Shown here piece by piece: positions 23,085 through 35,200 of a DNA stretch of 64,000 nt. The stretch lies in assembly GCA_033060915.1 (NCBI GenBank), contig CM065388.1, forward strand, positions 21,991,001-22,055,000, in the 5' to 3' direction. The stretch's first letter is position 1. Every line of letters starts with the position of its first letter. The notes beneath the pieces are model-generated. The model saw nothing but the letters and a program-made list of their open reading frames with translations, ran no database searches and was not told the origin of the DNA. This DNA comes from Euryodendron excelsum. Taxonomy: Eukaryota > Streptophyta > Magnoliopsida > Ericales > Pentaphylacaceae. A program made the position numbers and the translations under genes.

Positions 23085-25237
23085 GGATTGGGAGTGTACG
23101 ATAGGGCATACATATATTTGGGAAGGCTAATGGTAGGTGCAAATAATTTGGCTTTGGATGTTGCTCCACTGCTCCACAGAGTTGCAGGTTTATCTCCTTC
23201 TGCCTCAATCAGTTCGGAGTCTGGGATATTTCTGATGTTGGGCCTCGGCCTCCTTTGTACCAAAAAAAGGGAAAGGATAGTGGATGTTGTGCTGGTTGTT
23301 TTTTTTATTTTTTGGTGGGTTGGGGAAGTAGCAATTTGATTGAGTTACGGATTTAGGCCTTCAACATTTACATTGTACATTGTACAATGTAAATTAATCA
23401 TGAGTAAATTACATTGTACACCCTTATATTTTACATAATTCTTTTAAAATTTTAACTTTCAATTATAACAATTAAGCTCTTACACTTTTAATTTATTACA
23501 ATGTTAATATTCTGTTTAGGATATTAACAGAAAATTTGTATGTGATAATCACATGACTTTTTTCAGGGAACATCTATATAAAATTTAACTTTTTTTTCAT
23601 CCTAAAGACTCATATATTGCAAGTGAGTTGAATTGAAAGTTTTTACATGAATTTTAATTACATAATATAATCACAAAGTTTATTATACTCGTGATTTTAG
23701 AGTTATTTAAAAAGAATTTATAATAGATTATTAAAAAGAAGTACAATTTACATATTTGGCTTTTAAAAAAAAAGACAATGTGCTTGTCAAATGCATATTT
23801 TTTTTTATCTATTTTCTAAGCATAATATTAATATTATAACAAATTAAAAATATAATACTTAATTATTACCATCAAAATTAAAAAATTTAAAGTAAAATTT
23901 AGTATAATATATAAAGGTACAAAGTTTAATTAATCCTTAAATTATTTCTTAATGCCATATCGTCAACCACTTCCAAAGCCAAACCTAATCGTAATCAAAA
24001 CAATATGTTGCTCTGATTTGTGGGCCCAGCCTTTTGGATAGAGCTGACCTCAAAATTCCAACCTTTCATGGCCTGGCACTCTTGCAAGCAAAGTAGGCTC
24101 TGGAATACAGGACCTTTCATCAATGCTTGAGGGCAAATCCAGAGATATATATATATATATATATATGTATGGCTGTGGAGTGTGGAACCCATGTGTCACA
24201 TATGCCAAGACAAACCACAAAAAGGTTCAGTGTTAGGACTAGGGATCCCAATAGAAAAAAATCTTCCATCTTTCACAATTTCCATGGCATGGACAGAAAC
24301 ACTGCCCCCTACATGTCCATAACCTAACCCTTGCTAACATGGGCCCTTGAGTTGGTACTTCGGCATCATCAATTTTTGTCATGGTCCAATGCATAATGAA
24401 GAGTAAATCCCATTAATTAGGACTTTTTTAAGGACATGTTTGGATGCCCTACAAAATAAAATTGCCCCGCATTTCCATTTTACAGTCATCACTACGAAAT
24501 AATTATTGAATGTTTTACAAATAATTTACTAATGTGATAATAAAACTTCTGAAATTAACTAAAAGTAGATTGTCAGGTTTTGTTTGATCCCAATGCCTAG
24601 TTCCGACACGCAATCAATTTGGTATAACTACACTAATTTGGAGCCAGTCTCAATTTAATAAATTGGAGAACTAATATAATACTAGTAGTACAATCAAAGA
24701 AATGGGACTAGCAGTTGTGGGGGGTGGGGTGCGGAGCAGCTGTTTGCAATCTGGAAACCATTAATTCCAGTGTGATTACTTGAGCAAGGCTATTTCCCAA
24801 GTGTATATTTCTTAGCATATTTCTTCGTACACACGCTAGACTAATTAATGTGACAAAACCCAAAAAATAAAGCAATGAAAGTTGAACCAGATCATATCCA
24901 AGAAAGTAAAACAAAAAAAAAACCACCAAAAAAAAAAAAAAAATTTCAACCAACGAATACGGTCCTAAGTCACGCAGAGCGGGAGTGAGAGAGCATCAAT
25001 TTTTAAATTTCATAAGATCGATAGCACCTCAAGAGCGTTTATGTAATATTTATTTCCTCTATTTAATATATTTAAATTTTGCGTTATTAAAGGTATTATA
25101 ATATATTTATATTTTATTATATGATTTCTATACCAAAATATATTTCATATTTAATATATAGTAGCCTATAAACTAGATAAATTGGCATCTTGACCTATCG
25201 ATGAATACTTTCAACTGGAAATAATATTTCTTTAGTC
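23085..25237. other. AT-rich intergenic DNA
   Basis: No gene is supported. A (TA)n run lies at 24,145-24,166, a perfect inverted repeat around TACATTGTACATTGTACAATG near 23,370-23,392, and poly-A near 24,914-24,942. Short ORFs here have no recognisable content. Confidence 0.6.
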
Positions 25238-25616
25238 ATATTACAAGTTTAGTCATATTACAAGTCTCAGCATATGTTTAAACACGATAACAATACACTT
25301 GACAATCAATTATTAATTTAAATTAGAATTCAAAGATTTAACACAATACACTTGACTATCAATTATTAATTTAAATTAGAATTCAAAGATTTAACTATTT
25401 GAGTTCGGGAATTTGACCCTTTGAGTTGCAAACGAATGATGACCTTGAGTTGTACCAAGTCTCAAACCAAGTGAATTTATTTTTTGTCCCATACCCCCAT
25501 GCTAATTTACATATGAGGATATATCATATCTATATCTTTGTGAATTTATTTTTTTGTCCCATACCCCCATGCTAATTTACATATGAGAATATATCATATC
25601 TATATCTTTATCTAAG
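25238..25616. repeat. Three neighbouring tandem duplications
   Basis: First, TTTAGTCATATTACAAG is doubled (25,233-25,268). Second, a unit of about 57 bp ending in AATTCAAAGATTTAAC is doubled (25,283-25,396). Third, a unit of about 70 bp starting GTGAATTTATTTTTTGTCCC is doubled (25,471-25,609). Copies differ by only a few bases, so the events are fairly recent. Confidence 0.85.
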
Positions 25617-25639
25617 GATATATCTTTCACTACAATACT

Positions 25640-25920
25640 TATATGATAAGTACGGTTTTTTATTTATCGAATAACGTATTAAAATAATGGTATCTACTGC
25701 TATTTGATACATTACGGTCAGTAACATTGGTACATTAGGTGAAGGTACGGAAAGAGAGGGATTCGAACCCTCGGTAAACAAAAGCCTACATAGCAGTTCC
25801 AATGCTACGCCTTGAACCACTCGGCCATCTCTCCGACATAATGATTATGACCCCAAAACCGAGTGAATAGCGAGTCATTCATATTAGATTATTGGATAGG
25901 TACAACCAATCAATTCTAAC
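25640..25920 (-). other. Nuclear insert of plastid DNA (NUPT)
   Basis: The tRNA at 25,748-25,834 is of chloroplast type, and the bases around it read like the plastid spacers next to trnS-GGA (for example ATGGTATCTACTGCTATTTG on the rps4 side). The surrounding DNA is AT-rich nuclear sequence without other plastid genes. Outer limits are estimates. Confidence 0.6.
25748..25834 (-). tRNA. trnS-GGA: Plastid-type tRNA-Ser (GGA) inside a NUPT
   Basis: The minus strand gives an 87-nt class II tRNA. The acceptor arms are GGAGAGA and TCTTTCC with discriminator G, the D-arm region is TGGCCGAGTGG, the anticodon stem-loop TAGCATTGGAACTGCTA has anticodon GGA, a long variable arm follows, and the T arm is GAGGGTTCGAATCCCTC. 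All stems can form, so no inactivating change is visible. It matches the chloroplast trnS-GGA type rather than a nuclear one. In the nucleus it is most likely a silent relic, although tRNA internal promoter boxes are intact. Confidence 0.9.
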
Positions 25921-27638
25921 TATATTTGTCAATTCAAGAACTAGAGTGCAATTCATCTACCTAGTTAAAAGAATTGTGACTTCAAATTTGATTATTCATG
26001 GGTCTCAAATGAGACTACCTGGTGAACTTATAGGTGCAGTTACTTTGTGTCACGGCTACATGAAATAATTTCTCCTTTTAGTATATATGTCATAGATAAA
26101 AATATAACAATATATATGTGTATAACAAAGATATAAATTTTGAGAGGTAGGGAGGGAGCCCTTAAAAGGGGGCAATTTAAGTAGAGAGATCCAGAGAACA
26201 TGCCAAACACTAATGTACCAAATTGACTAGGAAGTTAATTAAGAAGTCAGCAATTGACTGATAATCAGCCACTAAATCCGCAAACAACGTAGTGGTGTGT
26301 ATATGTATATAATCTATATTTTATCGAAAGGGACAAAATATGAGACAGGTGGAAGGTACCCACGTAAGTCATTGTCGGAACTAAACTAATCCCGGCTGGC
26401 ATGCATATCCAACCACCATTCCTCATCCGACACTTGTCACCCACACACATACATACTCCAACAACAAATACTAAAATACAACAACTTGCTCATCCACATT
26501 CCACACAGAGAGATATATAATATAAGTGTTATATAATATATATATAGAGAGAGAGAGAGAGAGATATGCATGCATATTTAACATTGTTTGTTTAATTATA
26601 CTGAGGATGAGCTGTGCAGCAAGAATGTCTTAATCTAATTGCATCATCTCCCGTGCTGAACTTTGGAATGGGTGTCCATATCATATCTGGGACATGCTGG
26701 TGAAAGCTTTAATATATACTGTAATCATATCTCCATCTTTTGAGCATTTGATTAATGAATGTGGTTGACTCGTTAGCTCACTCCAAATCATCTCAAACTT
26801 CCTCCTTCCAGACCCACACCACAAACCAACCGCAACCCTATACTCCACAACGCTTCACACGGCAAGGCAGAACAAATGCTATTCTTTCTAAAATTTTGTT
26901 TAAAAAAAGAAAAAAGAAAAAAAACTCCACCCAAATAGCGACAGTTACATTTTCATAATTAATAATTTTTTTTTTCCTGAGACTCAGTTCTATACAGAAA
27001 TTTTATATAAATTTTTGCCTGACTCCACATTGTGGTTGCTAGCTTCCTCGGGTGTATCACTTAAGACTCAACATAAAGAAGGGAGGAACAAGATACAAAG
27101 AAAAATAAGCTCAATAGGGGAAGGTACGAGTCAATTCCAGTTTTTGAAGTTTTTATGAAGACCAACAAGCTTGTTGGAAAAACATACATACATATAATAG
27201 ATATAAGCATGCTAAAAAAGGGATTTATACATTGGCTCCTCAACATTCTATTCATGCTGACACGCATTCGAAAGCTAACAATATTTGTGAATGTAGGAAT
27301 GATTTTCACTACAGCCCAAAGGAATGAAAACCGAAAGAGATCACCTATTTTCTGAGAAGTTATCTAAATTGGCATTTCCAAAACTTCTAAGGACAAAAAT
27401 GAAGGGAAGTATAAAGGCTGTCCAAACTTTGAACCAACAAAAAAAAGCTGCCCAAATTAGCAATAGGAAAAGAAAAAAAATGACAAAAAAAGGAGCATCT
27501 TCAGAAAAAGGGAGCAAATCTTACAAGAACAGACAAGCAGAAAAGAAAGAAACCAGCATAAGGAATGAACAAATCCAACCTCTCAAGAGCCACCAATGAT
27601 AACCCTACTCGCCCGCAGCCTTGTTTCTTCGCCTAGTC
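25921..27638. other. Intergenic DNA and 3' flank of the TMK1-like gene
   Basis: AT-rich sequence with a TATA/GAGA microsatellite at about 26,515-26,565 and no supported gene. The part nearest the kinase gene (about 27,300-27,638) probably includes its 3' untranslated region; no clear poly(A) signal was picked out. Confidence 0.5.
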
Positions 27639-30600
27639 TCACCGCCCATCTGCAGATGTAAACGAATCCGCAAAGCCAGATGGCCGAGTGGGTATACTGG
27701 TTTGGGTGTTGTCGCCGCTGGCAAGGAAAGAAGAAGAAGAAGAACCATCCATGCCGCTCATACCCTCCAGAGCCTGCCACTTCTTGAGTGCCTGCGGTAA
27801 CGTCATATCGAAGTCGATTCCATATACTTCCTCAGCATCAGGGTCTGAAGGCTTCCAGAGCTCAGCAAGAGATGAAAGCACATTGACTACGTGACCCATG
27901 TCGGGCCTCTGGGAGGGCTCCCTTGCACAGCAGTGGCCAGCCAGCTCAGAAACAGTGCTGATACTGGCAAGTGTTTCCTCATCAAGCTCAATTATTGGGT
28001 CGATGGCCTTACAAAATGTGTCCTTGTTGATATGCATTCTTCGGAACCATGTGACAAGATGAACACTCTCCTCCTGTTGAGTCTCATCTAGTGCTTTTCT
28101 TCCGGTGATTGCCTCCATTAAAATCACTCCAAAGCTGAACACGTCAATCTTAGTTGTCACTCGGCCCGTCACTGTTCGTCCATACATAACATCAGTATGA
28201 GAGCCAAAAGGAGGATTTATTATTTGACTACAATAGAAAATAAGAACGAAATTGTGTGCAAGTTCTTGAGATATATAATGGGAACTTTTGACAGAGAAGA
28301 CGATTGGAGAACCCAAAACAAATTAAACATCCATAATCATTTCAAGGGACAATTGGGCAGCCTGGGGAAAGGTTTCATAATCATTACATTACCACTTCAA
28401 ACCAAAGAGGCAATGATTTATGTTCAGCCTGGAATCATCAAACAGATATGACAAAATAATAAAAAACTTCGATATATTTTACAAATATGATCCTTCCCCA
28501 AGTAAAGAACATAACGACAACAAATCATGTAGAGCAGAAAAAAATGAATCCATTCAACTTGAAATCAGACACCGAGTGGTCTTATTGACCAAAGTACATA
28601 TCAAACAAGGTTCAATTGTAAAGTCCTTAGGAAAAGAAAGCCATATGAGCTGAGCCCTTTTTATTTTAAGGGGCAAGTTACAATCATGAGTAAGTAAAAA
28701 GACTACATATACCTGTAAGCTGATAAGAAGACGATAATTAACTAAAGATAATAATTGTTTTATGCTTATGCAATGCCAAATAAACGCTAAAACATGTAAT
28801 GTACACCAAGAAAATGAGAGAGGCTATATCTAACTAGACAAAAATACTTAAGGCCCAAAATGGATCAGGGACACCATATTTCAGAATGCATCCCATCATC
28901 TACAGAGTCAATGTCACCATATAATTCTCGCCAAATTTTGTAAATTCGGATTCAGATATTAGCTTAAAAAGTAACAGTCTGCAGGAAAAGGAACCAACTA
29001 GTTGTATAGTGAAATAAATCCAATCATGCTATAGTGCTAGTTCAGAACACTAAAGGCCAATATGATCGGTATCTTGGGATAAAACTTTAAGACATAAAAG
29101 ACAGTAATATCAAATAGCTTGGGTATTCTTCACACTCATTCGCCAACAGCTGAAGTTGCTTTTCACGTCTTAGTATTTGTTCTGGTGTTGGTTTGGGGTT
29201 TCCTCCTTCCTTATAGTTGCCACAATTCAATTCAAAAAACTCTACTGTGTTTTGGTTATTTCAAACAGTAAACTTCCCTATTTTAAAAAATACTGGGGAA
29301 GAGAAGAATAGTAATGACAATTATAATCTAAAATCAAGATGTGTTTAAAAGGAGTACCTGCATATTCTGGTGCAAGATACCCAAAAGTTCCTGCTAGTCT
29401 TGTTACAACTGAAGCTTTCCCATCGGGTGCAAGACGAACAAGTCCAAAATCCGCAACCTTAGCGCGCATATCATCTCCCAGAAGAATGTTGGAGGGTTTA
29501 AGATCCCTATGAATAAAACTTTGATGGGCTAAACCATGTAGATACTCAACACCTCGGGCCACATCAAGGGCAATAGTCAGCCTTTTTGACCACTCAAGGG
29601 GTTTCAACCCTTCCTCCTTCCAGTTAAACAGGTGCCTACTAAGTGTCCCTTGAGGCATGTATTCATAAACAAGTAGCCTCTCATTTCCATCCAAGCAATA
29701 TCCTAGAAGAGCAACCAAATGCCGATGTCGGACCTTAGTAAGAACAGCTATCTCAGACTTGAACTCATCCAAACCCTTCTCAGTCACCACTCCTGACTCC
29801 ATCCTCTTAACTGCAATCTTAGTTCCATCATGCAACTCCCCTTTATAAACAGTTCCGAATCCACCTCTTCCCAATATATTCTCTTCACTAAAATTATTAG
29901 TAACATTCTTTAAAACTTGAATGGAGATTACCATGCTTCCTGCTTCAATAACATGAAGGTCACTAGGTCCACTACTGCCATGACTGAATGTTTCACTTGT
30001 TGTCCCGCCATTAACACCGGAACCAGAGATAGTAATCTTAACAGCATCATGGTCCGACCCTGAAGGGTGGGGATGAATCACCATTGCATTAGGAGAAGGA
30101 CTCTGCACTCTACCAGAACGCTTTTGTTTAGCCCGGTAAAGACAGAACACTCCAACCCCAACAGCGAAAACCACACAAACACCGCCGATTGCTGAACCGA
30201 CAACCACGCCAGTGGAAGACTTATTGCCACTACTTCCTGAAGTCTCTGTACCATTATGCGAGGGTGTATTAGGCTTGGGCGCACTAGGTGTACTCCCAGA
30301 AGGCTTTCCGGGTGTCCCTGGCGATGGACTAACACTATCCTTCCCAATATCAGGATTGCCATCAGTTTTTACAAGAACATTACTCTTAAATGATGGAATT
30401 TTGCCATAAAGCCCATTGTTTGAAACATCTAATTGACTAAGGTTAGGCAAAGTTGTAAGCTCGTTTGGGATAGTACCCGTAAGATTATTATTAGCAAGAA
30501 TTAGTCTCTGCAGCGAAGTGATCGATGAGAAGTTCGGAGAAATCGTACCAGTAAGCCCCATTTTCTGAAAATTGACAACAGTAATATTTCCATTGGCACA

Positions 30601-31704
30601 AGTGAGCCCCATCCAGGGCGTGCAAGGATCATTCCCTTTCCAATTCTCCGCGAACAATGTCGGATAACCAACCGGCTGCGCAATTGAAAGCAATATATTC
30701 ACTTGGGGATCGCAGGCAACTCCCGGATCAGATAAGCAGAAACTATTAGTCCTAGTGATCATATCAACTGCAACCGAAGAGTCGAACTTTGGGGTCGGCC
30801 CTTGTAACAGATTGTTCGTCAAATTCACAACCTTAAGAGATGGAAGATTCACCAACGATGCTGGTACCGGACCTGTAACGCCATTGTCCCTCACACTGAA
30901 GTTCTGCAAGCCGTTAAGGCCGGAAAAGTCCGGCAAAGGACCCGAAAAGGAATTGGATTGTAACCACACTTGGGACAATTGGGTCATGTTCTGTATCACA
31001 GCAATGGAGCCATTGAGCTTTGAACTACTCTGCTGCCCATTCAACCACAGAGACTGAATCGGAGAACCTGAAAAGCTCGCCGGTAGCCCACCCTCAAGGT
31101 TGTTGAACGCCAAGTGAAGAGCATTCAGCCCCGCGAAGGTGTCCCCACCGAAGAAATCGGGGATTTTCCCGGTGATGTTGGCGGCGATGGCCGAGAAGAA
31201 CTGGAGGGTCGAGGCTTCCCGGAGACTGTCCGGTATCGGCCAAGCCGAGAAGGGATTGTAGTCGAGATAGACCGCTTGCAGGGACGTCATGCCGAGGAAG
31301 AAATTTGATGGAATCGAAGAGAAGTTGTTGTTGTTGAGCAAGAGATACTGGAGAGAGCTCATGCCGGCGAGACTCGGGACCGCACCGGTGAGCTCGTTGG
31401 ACATGACCTCGAATCTCTGCAAGGCCGTGAGGTTGACGAGGCTCGGAGGGAGAGACCCTTTCAGGTTCTGATGCCCAATTTGGATTCGAGTGATTCGCTT
31501 GTCGGTGGAGCAACCCACGAAATTCCAATTGCAGGGGTCCGAACCGGTCCAGCCGAGTGAAGTCGGCGAGTTAAGGCTCTGTTTCAGAATCTGCATTACT
31601 GAAGCATCGCTCGAACTGGACTGACACTGAACCGAGACCAAATACGAGAACAGAGAGAGAAAGAAGAGGGCGAAAACCCTAGAACCCAGATGGGACTTCC
31701 CCAT
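27639..31704 (-). CDS. TMK1: TMK1-type leucine-rich-repeat receptor kinase, two exons
   Basis: Exons are 31,704-29,358 and 28,171-27,639; the protein has 959 residues. In the Arabidopsis TMK family these plasma-membrane kinases act in auxin-linked growth signalling. Positions below count from the upstream ATG at 31,746; subtract 14 for the chosen start. A signal peptide ([18 protein letters not shown]) is followed by an extracellular LRR domain in two blocks split by a Cys-bearing non-LRR segment ([13 protein letters not shown]), the TMK layout. A Pro/Ser-rich stalk leads to one membrane helix (about 513-535). The kinase has GRGGFG (626), AVKRM with Lys 647, HRDLKPSN (746) and DFG (766). The C-terminus ends [19 protein letters not shown], a family signature. 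The donor CAG|GTAC and acceptor CAG|TG restore [12 protein letters not shown]. The ATG at 31,704 has an AAAATGG context; the one at 31,746 is weaker and would add 14 residues. No break is seen, so it should be active. Confidence 0.95.
28172..29357 (-). other. Intron of the TMK1-like gene
   Basis: The 1,186-bp intron has GT at 29,357 and AG at 28,172 on the minus strand and interrupts the kinase domain just after GYLAPEYA. A single intron at this site is the usual TMK family structure. Nothing else is seen inside it. Confidence 0.9.
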
Positions 31705-32242
31705 TTTCTCGAGAAAACCGGAGAGAAAGAGGGAGAAAATCATCAAAAGAAAGTGGTGGGCTGGGAGTTCTGTTTTCTTATTGGGGTTCCTGTTCTGTGG
31801 TAGGCATTTGGGAGATGGGTGGTGATCAAAATGTGATTTTTAGAGAGAGAAAGTGAAAAAGGGTATGTAATTTTGCAGACGAAACGGCGGGATAGAGGGA
31901 GAAAGAAGACTAGAGAGAAAGTGTGATTGGGGAGAGAGAGAGAGAGGGTGAAAAAAGCAGTTTTGCCACGGAGAAGAAGGAAATATGTATGCATTTATGT
32001 ATGTATAGTTGGCAAAAGCGTGTGGGCCCCACGAATATTAAAAAGTTTCCTATAGTGCTACGCAGGCCATTCCTAAATGTTAGGCTGCTCTGCAATTACA
32101 ATTTTTCTACCTTCCATTTTATTCCATTTTTCTACTTTACTCATTTTCTCATATATTGAGGGGAATAAAATTATTAGTATATTATAGGTTCTCATTACCA
32201 AATCTAATATTTTGAATTTATGTTATCTTTTTTATATAAATT
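31705..32242 (-). promoter_or_regulatory. 5' leader and proximal promoter of the TMK1-like gene
   Basis: On the coding strand the leader is CT-rich (31,830-31,960, with CTCTCTCTCTCTC at 31,935-31,949), as in many plant 5' leaders. An upstream ORF of 83 codons starts at 31,994 and its TGA overlaps the ATG at 31,746. No confident TATA box was identified. Confidence 0.45.
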
Positions 32243-35200
32243 AACAGGAGCCCGTGCTATGCACGGAATAGAATAATATATTTTATTAAGTTTGTTATTG
32301 ATGAAATGTTTAAATTAAAAATAGTTTAATATTTGGTCACATATCTCTTATTGTATGAATAATACAATTAAGAGAAGTGTGTATATATTTCAGATGAAAA
32401 GAATCAAATTATCTTTACTATATATTATAAAAAAAATTATTTGAGTTTTTTAAGCTTGGAACTCTTAAACTAATTTTTTCAGAATTTTGAATTTATGAAA
32501 AATAAAAATATATATGTCATGTAACTATTGGTTGTTCCACTTCGAATGTAATAATTAATTCATTGATTAATATGGTAATATCTTTTAACTACTTTAAATG
32601 TGATTTTTTTTTAGTGGAGAAAGTAAATCAAAATTTTAAATTGTTAAATTTAGAAGTATAATTTTTTAAATAAACATACATAAAAATCATGTTGATTAGA
32701 TTTCAATAAATCATAAAGTTTTCTATTTAAAATGATTGATAAGTTTCTTATTCCAGTTGAAAATTAGTCAAAGAAGTTTCTTATTTTTTGCTTCAAGTAC
32801 AATGATTAAAATTCATTGATCAATATGGTAATATCTTGCAACTCCTTTATATGTGATTTTTTTTAGTGAAGAAAGTAAATCAAAATTTCAAATTATTAAA
32901 TTTAGAAGTACATTTTTTAAATACAATATACATAAAATCAAGTTGATTAAATTTAAATAAATCATAAGATTTTATATTTAAAATAATTGATAAGTTTCTT
33001 ATTTGAGTTCTAAATTAATCAAAAAAGTTTTCTGTTTAAATCATGAAGTTTACTAGCTTATATACCTAGTTTTTATGTAGATGAGTTTTGTGTTATTTTG
33101 TTTAGATTTCGTTCCCCAGTGTTTTCATCTCTCTCTCTTTTTTTTTTGGTTTGTCTAGAAGATTAAAGCTAAAATACTTGATATTTTGATAATTGAATAG
33201 AAAAATCCAACCAATTTAAATCTAACTTTAATATGTAATTAGGAAGACAATGTTTCCAAGCAATGTTTGAAAGTTGTACCGTAATGTACAGCTTTCCCTT
33301 TGTTCTAATAATTAGTAACAATATATTATTTTTTCCTTTTGTGATATACCAAAAGGAAGTTCTGAAAATGTTGACCATATTTCAATAATTGAATTTTTAA
33401 CAATTTGGTCTAACATTCCTTCACAATCCTTCTATTTTTAAAATCAACATCATTTGATTGATTAAACTTCGACTTGATTAGGTTCACTCATAGCATATTC
33501 GAATGTTGTGATTAATGATCGTTTTATTTTCCACTATTATATGATAGCAATGAGTTAAAATAATTAATTTTATGATAACCGCCCTTCACCATACTGTCCA
33601 AGGTCAAGAAAAAATAATTCTCTTGCTTTTAATTTTTTTTATCCCATGGTGGTAGCATTGTTAACTAAATATAGTTTCACAATATTACTATAAATTATAA
33701 AAATTCTTTTATAACCATCAACTTTATTAGTCATATTAAATCTAAATTACTTACATTTCTTTAGTCAACTTTTTTATATTAACAAATATTAGAGTGTTGA
33801 ACAAACGAAAATAATGTATTAATTTCTCAAGACTGACATATTTACAATTTCTTCTAGTTTAAGGGGATAATTAGTCATTATAGTTTTTAATGCATTGTTA
33901 TATGTATTAATTCTCCTTGAACTTTGATTTAATTTAAGTATTTTAATTTGTTGATAGTTTGCTAATACATTATGAGTCTATCACATATATTGTGATATTG
34001 TATTTGCATAAAATAAAAAAATTTCAGTGAATATAAATGTGTTTTGTCGTGTATAATATGGGTTCACTGTTAGTTATAGCAATAGGTTAGGAGGTGTTTG
34101 AGCTTTAAACTCCTAATTCAATTTTTACAAACTTTTTTATTTTTTGTTACATTAAAATATTTGATGTTGCAGTTTGATTGATTAGCCTAAAAACTCTCAC
34201 CAATAGAATTATATATAGTATGTAGATGGAGTTTTAATTCCTATTATATATCTCCTAACGTCACTACTTAAACTTTCCAAAAATTAAAATTTTGTTAATA
34301 TTAAAATAACATTGTTACAATTTGGTTGGTTAAAAAATATAATCTTATTATACTTTTCTAAAATCTTCCCTAAAATCTTTTTCAAAATTCAAACTATGAT
34401 ATATTTACTAAACTGACTCCTTTAAAATTAATAAAAATTAAAAATTTGGTAATATTAAAATAACACTTACCATGTTAATAATAAGCATTAATATATTTTT
34501 TTACGTTATTCAGACTGACATAATGTGCATTTATAGCTATCTATCTATACTATAGCAATACGTTATTGGGCCTGTTATGTAACCTAATTTTTTTTTGTTT
34601 TTAAAATTTTAAATTACTAATATTATATGCCATAATTGCATATGTTTTACCATAAAATAAATAAAATTTTACTTTTTTTTAATGATTAATAAGTCTATAC
34701 TAAAATCTCATGTTATTTTGAAAAGTTTTACATAAAATCTCGTGTTGTTAGGCATGTGATGTAATCTCATGTATTATTAAATTATTATCACTTTGTTATA
34801 TACAAAATACATGTATCAAAATATCATTGATTCTTTCTAATTCTTTCTTATTTCTTCTTAATTTTATAAATTCTATCCATTGATGGTAATGGTAACATTT
34901 TTAAATTCTTTAATTATATTACTCCTAAAAGAAACATTTCTTGATCATAAATTATATTTTAAAATTTTAAAATAGAAAGAATATATGTCATTAAATTATT
35001 AGTATTTTTTCATATACAATATACATGTGTCAAATTATCATTGGTTGTCATTCAATCCATCTATCTATCTATATCAATAATATCTATCTATACTATATAT
35101 TACAATAATAGGTTAGGAGGTCTTTGAGCTTTAAAGTCTTAATTCATTTTTCTCATTTTTTGAATTTAAAAAATATAAAAATACAAATGTCATGAAATCA

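Noticed and set aside
22799..23339. Overlapping ORFs of 70-145 codons on both strands
   Set aside because: The only recognisable content is the LINE RNase H scrap, which has an internal TGA; the rest lacks any family resemblance.
25748..25834. A functional nuclear serine tRNA gene
   Set aside because: Sequence and flanks are of chloroplast type, so it is treated as a plastid insert.
29278..29357. Early stop in the kinase domain after GYLAPEYA
   Set aside because: It lies in the intron; correct GT-AG splicing restores the kinase frame to the conserved C-terminus.
30078..31528. Several 60-144-codon ORFs overlapping the TMK1-like exon
   Set aside because: They are shadow frames of the long coding exon.
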